A stretch of DNA of 64,000 nt from positions 118,750-182,749 of the forward strand of contig PCDI01000021.1 of the NCBI GenBank assembly GCA_002778195.1, written 5' to 3'. The notes under the pieces were generated by a model. It did not search any database, had not been told where the DNA came from, and saw only the letters and a list, made by a program, of their open reading frames with translations. Each line of letters starts with the position of its first letter. Within the stretch, counting starts at the first letter, position 1. Of the stretch, positions 12,701-24,117 are shown piece after piece. This stretch comes from Raffaelea ambrosiae (Eukaryota > Ascomycota > Sordariomycetes > Ophiostomatales > Ophiostomataceae). The translations under genes and the position numbers were made by a program.

Positions 12701-15700
12701 TTCCTCTTTCTCAGCAGAGTGTTCTGGGGCCGGGGCTAATTCGACCTTCTCCTCTTTGGTCACCTCTTTGGAAACATCGGCTTCCTCCTTTTTGTCCTCT
12801 GGAGCTTCAGCGGCAGACTCTTCGTGTGCTACCCCCGCTTCAGAATTTTTTTCGGGAGCACCACCAGAAACTTCTTCCGAAGGGGCTTCCCCGGTCTCGA
12901 CTGCTTTCTCAGCTGGATGATTATCTGCTGGTGGCTTGCCCTTCTTTTCTTTGGCCGGATCTTCTGGTTTCTTGGTTTCGGCAGGCTCTTCCTTGGCAGT
13001 TTCCTTAGGCTTCACTTCTTCAGGTTCCGCTGACTTGTCGTCGTTAGCAGCAACTGCGACAACAGCAGCTGTGGCAGCAGAAGCTGTGGCAGCGGCAGCG
13101 GCCACTTCATCGGAAGCTGACTTTTCGGGGTTGTCGCCTTTGGGCTTCGGCTCCTGCTCCGGCTCCTCCTCCGGCTTTGTCGACTCTTCTGGAGCCTCAA
13201 CAACCTTCTCAGCCATAGCGGAATCTTCAGACTTTTTCTCGGCAGGTAGTGCCTCAGGGGAGGTCTCTTCCTTCGCAATGATCTCAGCCGGTTCCACCTC
13301 AGATACTTCCTCCTTTTGGTCTGTCTGGGGAGCTTCCGAGGAGGCCTCAACTTCTTCCTTTGGTGCTGGAGCTGTTTCCTCCTCTTTGGCACCCTTTGGC
13401 GCTTCCTTTTCTTCTGATGACGCAACAGGTACTGTAGCTGCCTCCTCATGCTCCGACTCTCTAGCTTCATCTTTCTCTGCTGCGGCAGGAGATTCATGCT
13501 CTTCTTTCGGCGCAGCAGACTCTGAATTCGGCTTCTCTTCCGTGGCCACTGCTTCGGCCTTGGCCTCGGATTCAGCAGAAGGCTCAGCAGCAGGCTCAGC
13601 GGCAGCAGGCTCAGCAGAAGGCTCGGCAGCGGGCTCAGCAGCAGCAGGCTCAGCAGCAGGCTCAGCAGCAGGCTCGGCAGCAGCAGGCTCAGCAGAAGGC
13701 TCGGTAGCAGCAGGCTCAGCAGAAGGCTCAGCAGCAGCCTCAGCGGCAGCAGGCTCAGCGGCAGCAGGCTCAGCAGAAGGCTCGGCAGAAGGCTCGGCAG
13801 CAGCAGGCTCAGCAGAAGGCTCNNNNNNNNNNNNNNNNNNNNNNNNNNNNNNNNNNNNNNNNNNNNNNNNNNNNNNNNNNNNNNNNNNNNNNNNNNNNNN
13901 NNNNNNNNNNNNNNNNNNNNNNNNNNNNNNNNNNNNNNNNNNNNNNNNNNNNNNNNNNNNNNNNNNNNNNNNNNNNNNNNNNNNNNNNNNNNNNNNNNNN
14001 NNNNNNNNNNNNNNNNNNNNNNNNNNNNNNNNNNNNNNNNNNNNNNNNNNNNNNNNNNNNNNNNNNNNNNNNNNNNNNNNNNNNNNNNNNNNNNNNNNNN
14101 NNNNNNNNNNNNNNNNNNNNNNNNNNNNNNNNNNNNNNNNNNNNNNNNNNNNNNNNNNNNNNNNNNNNNNNNNNNNNNNNNNNNNNNNNNNNNNNNNNNN
14201 NNNNNNNNNNNNNNNNNNNNNNNNNNNNNNNNNNNNNNNNNNNNNNNNNNNNNNNNNNNNNNNNNNNNNNNNNNNNNNNNNNNNNNNNNNNNGGCTCAGC
14301 AGCAGCAGGCTCAGCAGAAGGCTCGGTAGCAGCAGGCTCAGCAGAAGGCTCGGCAGAAGGCTCGGCCTTTTCAGTTTCGGTGGCGGCTTCAACTGGCGCT
14401 TTAGGGGTAGGAGCAGGTGGTTCTTTCTCTTCAGATGACAGAGGAGACTTCTTTTCCTCTGCCAGGGGCGTAGTTTCTTCGGCGTCCTTCTTTGCCGGTG
14501 TAGGAGCTTCCTTGTCGTCGGAGGGTGCATCTTCCGCTGTCTTGGAGTCGCCGGTGCTTACCGGAGCAGGGGCAGCTTCGGGTTCGCTTGACTCAGAACC
14601 CTTTTCGGCAGGCTTGCTGACCTCGGCCGGTTCATGCTCCTCGGCAGGTGCAGCCTCTTTCGGCACCGGCTGGGAGTCCTCCTTCGAAGGTTCCTCGGGT
14701 GACTCTTCGAGCTCAGTGGTAGCCTTATCCTTCTCAAGCTCTTCTGGTATGGGAGGAGAATCTCCAGCTTCGCTAGCAGCGGGTTTGGGTGTCTCTGCGG
14801 ACTTAGACTCCTCGGGTGCCTTGGTTTCGGGCCTCGAGGTATCTTCGGCAGGCACCTCAGTAGCTTCGGTTTCGCTTCCGTCCCCACCAGTCTCATGAAC
14901 CTCTTTAGAACTTGCCGGCGCGTCGCTTACAGTATCGGACTGAGTCACAGTTGATGCGGCCTCGGGTACTTCTGGAGTCGGGTCGGATGCTTTCTCGGCC
15001 GGTGCATCGGTCGACTTGTCTTCAGGAGCATCGGCCGGCTCTTCAGCAGTAGCTTTTGGTGTCTCCTCCACGGCCGTTTCGGCTGGCTTCTCAGCAGGCT
15101 CCTCGGTCTTCTCGGCCTTATCGACAGGCTCTTTGGGAGACTCCTCTGCTGGCTTGTCGCTAGGCTCGGCAGGGTTGCTTGAAGGAGCCTCCGGTGCAGG
15201 GGCTTCGTCGGCTTCTTTCTCTGGGGCCGGTGCAGACTTCTCTTCCTTCGGTGCTGTCGGCTTCTCGTCGGAGTCGGAAGCGGGAACTTCCTTTGCTGAA
15301 GGAGCTGACTCCCCGGATTTGGCATCGTCTGCTTTTGGTTCAGGAGCAGCAGTTTCTGGTTCCAGCGTCTTTTTTGGAGCATTCTCTTCAGCACTGTCGG
15401 ACATTGATGGCTTCTCCTCGGGTTCTGTGGGAGGGTCGGCTGGTTTGGCATCGTTGGAAGCAGGTGGTGAATCCACCTCAGGAGCAGCGTCGTTCTCCTT
15501 CAGAGGTGCCTCTCCTGCTGAGGCCTCTGCATCTGGTGTCTCCTCATTTGGCGACACTTCATCCTTGGGCTTTTCCTCTGATGACTCTGCCTCTGGTGCG
15601 GACTCCGTAGCAGGTTCATTGGGTGGAGCAGCCTCCTTCGCTTCGAGAGTTTCAGCTTCAGTAGCGGCAGCATCAGGAGCGGCTGCCTCAGGTGCGGCTG

Positions 15701-17833
15701 CCTCGGGAGCGGCTGCCTCGGAAGCTTCAGCTTTGGGAGTTTCAGCCTTGGGAGTTTCGTCTTTGGAAGGCTCTTCCTGGTTGGGGACCTCTTCCTTCGG
15801 AGGAGCCTCTTCTTTCGGTGCCTCGGCCTGTTCTTTGGGAACCTCCTCGTCCTTTGTCTCAGGCTTCACCTCTTTTTCAGCAGGGTCATCAGGCTTCTCC
15901 TCAGGTGCAAGAGAAGTAGCAGCAGCAGCAACGGCAGCGCCGGTAGCAACGGCGGCAACGGCAGCAGCAGCGGCAGGTTTTTCTGAAGAAGGTTCGTCGG
16001 CTTTGGCGTCTGGTTTGGCTTCTGACGCAGGTGCATCCTTGGCTTGAATCTCGGAATCGTCACCCTTGCTGGCTTTGGCAACTTCCTCCTCAACAGACTT
16101 GGTCTCAGGTTCAGAAGCAGCGGACTTTTCCTCCTCAGGTGGGGAAGAAGGTGCGGCCTCTTCAGCTGGCTCTGACGACTTTTCTGCCTTGGGTGAATCG
16201 CTCACCTCTTTTGGCCCGGGAGATTTCTCCTTCTTGCCCTTCTTCTCCTTCTTTTCCTTCTTGTCCTTCTTGTCCTTCTTGTCCTTCTTGTCCTTCTTCT
16301 CCTTCTTTTCCTCTTTCTTCTCTGCCTTCTTTTCCTCCTTCTTCTCCTCCTTCTTCTCTTCCTTCTTTTCCGCCTTCTTTTCCTCCTTCTTGCCCTTCTT
16401 GTCCTTTTTCTCCTTCTTCTCCTTCGGCTTCTCTTCTGGAGCAGGCTTCTCCACAGTCGGTGCAGAAGAAGCCTCCTCAACCTTGGGGGCTTCAGGAGTT
16501 TCTTCAGCAGCCTGTTCGGGGGGGGCTGCTTCCTCGGGCTTCTCGTCAGCGGCTGGAGCTGGTGGTTCGGCCTCTGGCTGAGCTGGTGCCTCGACTTCCT
16601 CCTTTTCTTTCACCTCCGGCTCTGGCTTCGATTCAGCTGCTGGTGCTGGCTCCTCCACTACCGTCTCGGGCTCCTTTGATTCGGTGGCCTCATTTGCTGC
16701 TGGTGAAGGAGCTGTCTCAGTGGCCTTCTCTGGCTCGGTAGCCTTTTCGGGTTCGGCGGCTTTCTCGGGTTCGGGTGCTGTCTCCGGTTCAGCAGGTTTC
16801 TCTGTCTCGAGTGCCTTTTCGGGTTCAGCAGCGTTCTCTGGCTCGGTAGGTTTCTCGGGTTCCGCGGCTTCCTTGGATTCGGTTGTCTTTTCAAGCTCAG
16901 CAACTTTCTCCGGTTCAGGGGCCTTTTCTGCCTCGGCAGCTTTCTCGGGTTCGGGAGCCTTCCCCGGCTCGGTGGCCTTCTCTGGCTCAGGTACTTTCTC
17001 TGCGTCTTTCGGGGCTTCTGGTGCTGGGGCGTCCTTGCTCTCGGCTTTCTCGGTAGCTTGGGGTGAAACAGGAGGACTGGCATCATCAGACTTGCCGGCC
17101 TTGTCTCCCTTATCCTTGGCCTTCTCCTTTCTCTGATCCTTCTTGCTGAGCTTGGTCCCCCTCTTCTTCTTCTTCCCGCTGGAATTCTCCTCCTCGGGAT
17201 CTGGGCTGGCAGGCTCGGTGCCCGAAGCGGGGGAATCAGATGCTGACGCCGAAGCTTCTGCTGCAGAAGTTTCTTCCGGTGTCGATTCCTTCGAGGGGGG
17301 TTGTGCCTTTTTTGAAGATTTCTGGGTAGCCTTCTTGGCCTTTCTCTTTTCCTTTCCAGTCGGTGAGTGGGACTCCTCCTCCTTCTCTAGGCCCGGTTTG
17401 GCGTCGCTTTCCTCCTCGGCAGATTTGTCTATAAGTCTGTGTCAGTCGCGGTCTAATGAGATGAGATCTATCCATGAAGCTCCAAGCACTTACCGTGACT
17501 CTCCTCCTTCTGTTTTTTTGTTTCTTTCGGCTTATGCTCTTTGTGCTCTCTGTGGTGATGTGGCTCTTTCAGGTCTTTTGTAACGGGGATCTTGCCATGA
17601 CCATGTGTCTTTGGTGGCTCATTTCCAGGGCCAGCAGCGGCAGTATCGTCGACGGCACCCCCCTTGACATCTCCTTCTATGTCCTCTTTATCAGAGGATG
17701 TGTGGAACTCCTGATATTGGACATGGGAAAAGTCTGCAACGGCCACCGGACCGATCTGAGAGAATGCCACATCTCCAGGTTGAGGTCGCCGCTCTTCGCT
17801 GAAGGCAATTTCTGGGCCAGCGTAGTCCTCCAT
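3773..17833 (-). CDS. Giant intrinsically disordered Glu/Ala/Pro-rich protein (about 4,660 aa, contains assembly gap)
   Basis: Exon 1 is 17833-17494 and exon 2 is 17428-3773. The 65-nt intron (GTAAGT donor, TATAG acceptor) joins the frame as ...SHD-KSAEEE. An N-gap (13823-14292) breaks the frame, because the frames on its two sides differ by one base. The real gap must be congruent to 1 mod 3 for one continuous protein. Residues, approximate and counting Ns: 1-113 polar N-terminus with a His/Lys-rich end; 256-356 P-E-K-A-x repeats; 446-523 Lys/Glu block; 1130-1400 A-E-P repeats around the gap; 2680-3070 A-E-A-P/T-E-A-P array; 4093-4166 a more ordered, conserved-looking patch; 4220-4640 Ser/Arg/His-rich basic tail ending KGFGKFFNLKKIL. 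No enzyme domain is visible. Size and composition suggest a scaffold or tether. Giant fungal tethers such as leashin (LAH) are similar in kind, but I see no diagnostic sequence for that family. Confidence 0.75.
4641..4687 (-). repeat. Short tandem repeat encoding KEA units
   Basis: A 9-nt unit ('ttggcttct' on +) is repeated about five times. It gives KEAKEAKEAKEA in a predicted helical, charged segment (it follows EEEEAYQRYKAERQARRDKE) near the C-terminus of the giant protein. Confidence 0.85.
8581..9733 (-). repeat. Degenerate coding repeat encoding AEAP/TEAP/AEQAP units
   Basis: About 1.1 kb of 9-18-nt units of the kind 'gcaggtgcttc(t/a/c)gc' on the + strand. They encode Ala-Pro-x-x-Glu-Ala-Pro on the minus strand, with a recurring 'EQAPITEAP' super-unit. 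Copies are more diverged than in the A-E-P array near 14 kb. Shadow frames are open through the array because of its codon regularity. Confidence 0.85.
13571..14367 (-). repeat. Tandem coding repeat encoding (A)AEPSAEP units, interrupted by the gap
   Basis: Short units of 9-15 nt ('ggctcagcagcagca', 'ggctcagcagaa' and close variants on the + strand) repeat on both sides of the Ns. They encode Ala-Glu-Pro-Ser-Ala-Glu-Pro on the minus strand. Near-identity between copies points to recent expansion by slippage or unequal exchange. Confidence 0.9.
13823..14292. other. Assembly gap (470 N) inside an internal repeat
   Basis: 470 consecutive Ns are flanked on both sides by the same A-E-P coding repeat of the giant gene. 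The gap length is an estimate, because the reading frame is not preserved across it. The repeat almost certainly collapsed in assembly. Confidence 0.98.
16209..16431 (-). repeat. Lys/Glu block in the giant protein (KKEEKKxEKKE, KKDKKD)
   Basis: The minus strand encodes an approximately 75-residue run of only Lys, Glu and Asp with a few Ala and Gly, at about residues 446-523. The first half alternates KK and EE in a pattern able to form a single alpha-helix. The second half is KKD/KKE and strongly basic. The + strand is an almost pure pyrimidine tract (ctccttctt, ttgtcc). Confidence 0.85.
16701..17005 (-). repeat. Coding repeat encoding PEKA(T/A)E units
   Basis: About 20 units of six residues, Glu-Pro-Glu-Lys-Ala-Thr/Ala, are encoded by 18-nt units. 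They lie in the N-terminal part of the giant protein, roughly residues 256-356. Confidence 0.8.
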
Positions 17834-20800
17834 GGCTCCAACTATTTTTTCCCTCCTCCCAATTACAGAAAAGAAATGATTTTTTTTTTGTTCTTTTTTG
17901 GCTTTTTTTTTGTTTTTCGTCTGTTTCTGTTGGCGAAGGCCTCAATATTCCAGAGGCGCCTTCTGTACTGCGTCAAGGCAGTCCCACAAACACCCGTGGA
18001 CCAAGGGAAGGATTGAAAGAGAAGAAAGAAAAGTTAAGAAAGGTAGGTTAAGCAGAAGTCTAAGCCGTGGCTACCAAGCTGCAGCTAGCCAGTGACCAGA
18101 CGCAGACCAGTGGGCACCAGCTTGTCTTAGAATGTAATGGCGAGGCGATAAATGGCTAAGAATGTCGGTGAACAATAAACACAAGCTCGTGGCGCCGGTT
18201 TTCTCACGGGCACAAGGGTATAGATCGGGATGCAGGATACAAAAGGGAAAAGCAGTATGCAAGTCAGTTCGGAATCCAAGGAATTAGGCAAAGAAATAGG
18301 TAAAAGTTTAAAATCAGAGAAGACCGGAGCAGACTGGAGCAGACAGCTGACAGAAAGGACTCTTCGTATCTTTTTCACTTCCCGTTTTCCCTTTGCCCCA
18401 GGCGGCATCTGGCAGATGGAACGTGTATGGGGGACGAGGCGGGTCCTGGCATACATGAAGCTCCAATCAGCCCCAGCATGCAACAACACACCCCACGCTG
18501 CGGGAGATACAAGTCAGGAAAGGCCGTGAAGCTCGAGTGATCAACAGCAGAGAGCTGTCGTGCGTGCGGTCTATTGGTGAAGGCTGGGGGACAACCGGGG
18601 CACGTCGTCAATGAGAGTAGCATTGGGCAAACGGCCCTGGTCCAAGCTCTTTTTGTGTGGTAGATTTCAGAACGAGAAAAAGAGAGAGGCACGACTGGTG
18701 CCACACATAAGCACCCAAGACCCGTGAAGAGGCAACGGGAGTGGGTCGGGCTCGGGATGGGAAAACAAATATCATATACGAGCAAAATGGATGCCCAACA
18801 CAATGCAAGTACCAAGCCAAACGGGAGACCCCCATCGGCAGCTATGTGTGTAGGGATGTGTAGGGGTGCCTTGGGGAGTGTACCTTGTAGGGGATAGCAC
18901 GATACAAGCGTACATACTCGTACACACATAGACGGAAATACAAGGTTACGGTACGCACGAGACACAAAACACAACAACAGAGACTCGGGAAAGGGGAGCA
19001 AGTACAGCAAATACACTCTAGAAAAGCAGGGAAGGGAGACATGGAACAGCAAAGAGCGGAGAGGGGGAAATCAGCATCATAGTGACCTGACGATGGGTCG
19101 ACCAGATCTTGCGTCTTATTCGCCTGTTCGTATCATTTTTGCTCTCTGGGCGGGCATCGAGTTGCAAGAAACCAAAAATGCCTCCTCCGTCTTGAACGAC
19201 CTGCCACTAAGCAACACCAGGTTGACACCACCCAAGATGGCCTGCTTGTTGGCTCTCGAGACCCCATTTCGGAAGACCCAGGAAACGCAACAGCTCGGTT
19301 GCAGACAGGCGCAGGGCCATGTACTCCGGTGTACCGGTGGGACGGGGAGAATGGCGCAAGCAGCGCAAGACGGTGCAGCCCAGTACAGGGTCAGCCACCA
19401 TGATTGGAGGAGTGCGGACCGGTCACGAACGGGCAAAGCGAGGAACAAAAACGGAGAGGGCCGGGGTGTGGGCAGTGCGGGCAATATGGGTGTACATACC
19501 CGCATGAGCAGAGAGGGTTGAGCGAATAAAAGATTTCTTTTGGGAGACAGACGATTGGGGGGATGGTCAGAACAATGCCAGACGGAGTGGAAAATGCCCA
19601 ATCCTGTGCAATGGCGTCCCTGAATTGGTCCGGCTTTTTCTTGTCTTTGTACTTTTCGTGTTGTCGGCGCACGCTTTGGTTCTCTGGCGCCCAATACCTG
19701 TACATAAACAGCCATGCTATATGCACGCTCTAAAACCGGTTGGCGTGCGAGGATGCAGCTTGTGCATGGTGGATGGGGGATCGGAAGTATGTGTGGTGTG
19801 GTTTTGTGGACGACGTGGTGGAGACTGGACAAGAGAAGGAAAAAGTGAGGCCAAAGAGAGGAAAGACCAAGGAACTGCGAGACAAAGAAAGAGGGCAGAC
19901 AGATGGAGCCGGAGAGGGGGGGATGCAAGAAAAGGGCTAGCCTGGCAAAATCGTGGCGTGGATGAACCTGCAGAGGGAAAGAGCCATCGACACTCGGCGC
20001 TCCTGCCAACCAAGTAATACACACCTTTTCTCACACACACGTTGGGAGGTCGTGTGTTGTTTAAAAAACGGCTGGCGTGGTTGCGTGTGCTACGTGGCGC
20101 TCTCCTTGACCTGTCCGTTAAAACCCGCCTTGTATTTTATTTTATTTTATTTAAATTTTATTTTCTGGAATTAATTTTTGTTTTATTTTTTCGCCTGGAT
20201 TGGGCCTTCCCGGGGTTGGAGTTGCCCGCTATGGCTTGATAGCAGCCCAAATCCACGAATGGATGCCATCCCCAAAGGCATCTGCCCGTCCAGGCAGGCA
20301 AATAATAACGACGGCACCATCCGGACAGAAGGCCTCACACGAGGACAGCGGCAGATGCGGCAAATAGCCGGGGGGAAAAGTGGCAGTGTGTGCTTGGAGA
20401 GGATGAAGCGCAGAGTGGTATCACAGACAATTTTGACAAGACCAAAAAAAAAAAAAAAAACTGACGAGGTATGACTGGCAGGCAATTGTGAGATATCTTG
20501 GACGGCGTCTTGTCAGACTTGTCTTCTGGCACAGACAGACATTGGACTGCAACACAAAGAAGACCCGGTTCCGGAGACGAGTCCAATCGAGGACCAAAAA
20601 TGTCTTGGGATCGCAGCCAGCACACAGCTCCTTGATGAGTTGCCGTTGGGCAATGACGTGCCGTCCCCCAGCCGTTTCAATGGTCCGGGCCCTCAGGCCG
20701 TTGGTGCCGAATCGCTGCGGTTGGGGGGTGTCGCGTGTAAGACGGTTCCTGCAAGCTGTAAGATACTATGGGCAGTGAGATAGGCAGAGAAACAGGACAG

Positions 20801-22413
20801 AAAACGATAGAGACTTCTGCAGGGGAAAGCAGAGATTGAGGATCGGCAGTCGTGCAGGTCCTGCTCGGTTTGTGCGTTGGGCAAAAGAGCCCCCTGCTCA
20901 ACACCCAAGATGACCTATCCTTCTGTCGAGTTGGGTACCGATGCCGGGCAAAGCAAAAAAAAAAAAAAAAAAAAAAACAGTGGACAATAGTTTCCCAGAA
21001 GAAATCCGACGATGGGCAAGCAAGAAAATTGCAGTAGGCAACAAGGTCCCAGAAGAAGTGGAGGAGGCATGGGCCGCCCCATTGACTCTGACAGCATCTG
21101 CTGTGGACACAGCACATGTGGAATCGACAGGGTTTTTTTTTTCACTTTCGTTTCTCGATTCCACTTTCTGCTGCTCGCCAGCCACCTGGGCATCTCGTTG
21201 TTTCTCGATGTCGGATCCATTGGGTGGACCGATCGTAAGAGCGGTGAGATGACGGGAACATCATAGCAATAAGGTGTATAAAGGAGACGTGATAAGGGAG
21301 CAACCAGACAGAGATTGCTCATTACAATGTATGCTATATGGGTCCCCATGTCGGGGTGGGAACACCCAGCCTGCCATCAGAAGCTGGTCTAAGCTCCGGA
21401 TCATCTCAAGAGCCAGGCTAGCACCAGAAACGACCAGACTGACGACAGCCTCATTGCCAACCTCGTCATTGACAGACAACCAAGCGGTGTACGAGCAAGC
21501 ACCGAGCAGGTACCGAGCAGACTGGGGGCCAGCCATCGTCGGTGGTCCGGCCACCGGGCTGAACCACAGGAACAGCCTGTGGAGCTGGACAAAGTAATAC
21601 GCAGTTGTAGTAAGAATATGTCTTCTATTCACCATACACACTAGGGATTCCATACAGTCAAAAAAAAATAGTTTGTAAATGATTTGCTATGACAAGCCTC
21701 CTCCGCCTCCAGACCAAACCAAGAAAAAAAAAATTGAGCAAAAAAGGGAGAAACAGAGGGATACATATTTTACGGGGTGGGGAAGCAAAGAACAACTGTA
21801 AGAGGAAAACAAGGGAAAGTAAAATGCAACCCTGCAGACACCAACGCCAACCACCTCGGGGGACAAATATAAGAGATTTCAAACTTGCTTCGCAACGGGA
21901 GCGGAGGCGGTCAAAAGGAGTAGAACGCAGAAAAAGGAAAAAGGAAGAAAAAATTGGAAGAAGGCAAGCAGAAGTTTCCACCGTGACGTAATGAAGCAGA
22001 GGGCCGCAGGACAAGCGCAAACAGGGAGCCGAGGTAGAGCAGCATGGGGCCCAGGCTGTCGGTTACTTTGCATGCCCAGCCATCGCGATGCAGGTAAGAA
22101 GCCAGTCATAGAGAACGATAGACGAAGAAGACGAGGCGCCGGCCACACGGCCGGCACGAGCAAAGTCCCATCGTCAAATCCACCCCCGTTTGCTCAAGTC
22201 TGTCAGAGGACCGTAGAAAACCAGCCACCCAGCAGTCTTTGTCGCAACCGAGGCCCCAAGCGCTCTCCCTTCGTCCCATGCCATCGCCTCTTTCCCGTAT
22301 TCTCAAATCGTGTGCAGTTTCTCGATCGATCTCGTTTCGTCCATGTCCGGGGCAGGTTTCATACGTCGAGTGGTCGGGCCCCGTATACTTTATTCCATAT
22401 ACATTGCAATTCA
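17834..22413. other. 4.6-kb region upstream of the giant gene; no supported gene
   Basis: This is the promoter and leader region of the giant gene plus the 3' flank of SNF7. The part next to the giant gene has T-rich runs (about 17880-17930). A strikingly A/T-rich island lies at about 20128-20200. A17 (20444-20460) and A23 (20955-20977) homopolymers follow. A 302-codon open frame on the minus strand (19116-20024) shows no domain or splice-consistent extension and is not called as a gene. Confidence 0.5.
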
Positions 22414-23357
22414 TCACATAGCCATCTCGGCCTGCAGCTTCCGCAGCTCTGCCTCTTCGTCGTCTTCCTCTTCCACGGCCGTCTTCTTGACTGAAGCGGT
22501 GTTAGCGTTTGACAATAATGTGCCGAAACGAAAAGGCGAGGGAGCCAACGTACTCTCTCCGTTTGCCACCGTAGGCAGCCGGTGGACCGTATCGGAGACT
22601 GGGACTGTGCCGGTCTGGAGCATCTTCTCGTCCAGCGCCTCCTGCTGCATCTTCTCCAGCTCGTCTTCCAGCTCGTCCTCGTCGACCTGGTCGCCAATGG
22701 GGTTGCTCGTGATCGCCGAGACGATCTCCTCGCTGAGCTGATTCTGTTCGTTGATTATCTCCCTGATAATGGTTAGCGTTTGCAAAACACAATAAGACGA
22801 CGTGGTAACTAAATAGAAGGAGTTGAAAAACAACGTACATCGTCTCGTCTACCTTCTCTGGGGTCAGGCCGCCGTGGATCTGCTTCATAGCCTTGGCCGC
22901 CCGCTCCATCGCTGCCAGCGTCTCCCGGTTGATGTTGGCTGACTCGATGGCGTTAATCTGGTGTTCGAGGGTTCCTATCTGGGCCTGTGTCTGCTCGAGG
23001 TTGTGCTCGTGCGCCTTTTTGCGCCGCAGAGCCGCCTTTGCCGCTATGGGAAAGTCAGCCATGCCCAATGTCTGCACCGCGATCTCTCGCTCGTCTTCAT
23101 CGCTGCTCCTCGGCGCTTGCATCGTTCCACTCCGGCTTTATCTCGCTGGTCACAGTCTCGAATATTAACCTACCGTTCTTGTTTGAGGCGACATTCTTCC
23201 GTGCAATATCCTCCTGCTGCTTGATCTGCTTCTCCAGGTGCTCCTCGCGCTTCTGGAGCATTTCCAGCTGCGACCGCAAGTCCAAGATTGCATTCTTTGG
23301 TGTATCTTTCCGCTTCTGCGCGGACCCGCCGCCGAACCAGCCCCAGACGCCCGACAT
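22414..23357 (-). CDS. SNF7: ESCRT-III subunit SNF7 (CHMP4 homologue)
   Basis: Four exons are inferred: 23357-23174, 23043-22839, 22762-22554 and 22490-22414. All introns have GT..AG ends (130, 76 and 63 nt) and frame-exact joins, giving 224 residues. Snf7 polymerises on endosomal membranes to drive multivesicular-body budding. It is recruited by Vps20 and dismantled by Vps4, and in fungi it also serves Rim101/PacC pH signalling. The N-terminal MSGVWGWFGG followed by a basic, helical segment is the membrane-inserting start of the family. The coiled-coil core (ALRRKKAHE...LTPEKVDETM) is typical. The C-terminal ELRKLQAEMAM is the Bro1/Alix-binding helix, preceded by the acidic EEEDDEE. Length is normal. 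The start codon is fixed by the conserved N-terminus. It is divergent from TEN1. Confidence 0.93.
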
Positions 23358-24117
23358 TCTTGCTGTGCTGTCCGGTTGTCTTTGTTTCAATAGTGCTGCG
23401 GCCTGTGTGTCTTATCAGGCCGCGGTTACGACGCACGCAAGGCGACGAAGGTGGGGGAACCGGTCTCTTGGAAACGGCACAAGGATCTCGCTCGCGCGAT
23501 CTCTATTGGATACAATAGAAAAGGAAGACGGATGTGGTTTCCTTCCTGTCGGCTGTAGGGTTGGGCGGTTATCGACTTGAGGGCAGGTGGGGGAGGTGAG
23601 TGATTTGGCCGCAAGAGTTTCCCCTCCTGACAGAAAAAAAAACCACCAGGTAGACCAAATGGGGAATAGGGTGCTTCGACTAGAGATATGGCGAGGTCAA
23701 AAATAAAAGCCAGGTGCCCGGGAAGTTGTCGTAGGAGATAGTGTCGAGTTTCGCTCGGCGGACCGGGCTGGGGTGCTGGCAAGGCTTCTGTGTCGTGGGA
23801 CGAGGCAGCCGAAGGAAGAGGGTGACTAGCAGAGAAAGCCTTGGGCGGAAATGATGATGCAAGTTTGGCCCCAGGCTCCCACTTAATCGCCACCCTCTGA
23901 CACCTGCCACGTGATATATCAACCCCGCCAAGTTTGCCCAGCATTTCACGTGATCAGTCACATCAGTGACCACACCTTGCTGGAGGCACTGTCTACCAAT
24001 CATTCGTGTGAAGACAAACCGAGCCTGCCAGCAAGTTGTCCGCGTATTCCCAGCCATCAATGCACAACTCGTCTGGGACACAACCAGACCGCAAGGCTGG
24101 TCCACGAGGTACCGGCC
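23358..24117. promoter_or_regulatory. Divergent SNF7/TEN1 promoter with two CACGTG sites
   Basis: These 760 bp separate the start codons of SNF7 (-) and TEN1 (+). Two perfect CACGTG palindromes, both extended to CACGTGAT, lie at 23908-23913 and 23947-23952, 39 bp apart and nearer TEN1. CACGTG is the core site of bHLH regulators (Cbf1/Pho4 type in yeast). Which factor acts here is unknown. Confidence 0.5.

Noticed and set aside
10980..12920. 646-codon open frame on the + strand, and similar long + frames (8345-9802, 12936-14438)
   Set aside because: They are exact antisense shadows of the giant gene. Its Glu/Ala/Pro/Lys codon bias leaves Ser/Ala/Gly/Phe-rich frames open. There is no independent domain, and the minus frame has the start, intron and stop.
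19116..20024. 302-codon minus-strand frame in the 4.6-kb upstream region
   Set aside because: Composition (Pro, Ser, Leu, Cys, His) looks like translated C/T-rich non-coding DNA. No domain, no splice-consistent extension, and other frames here are similarly open.
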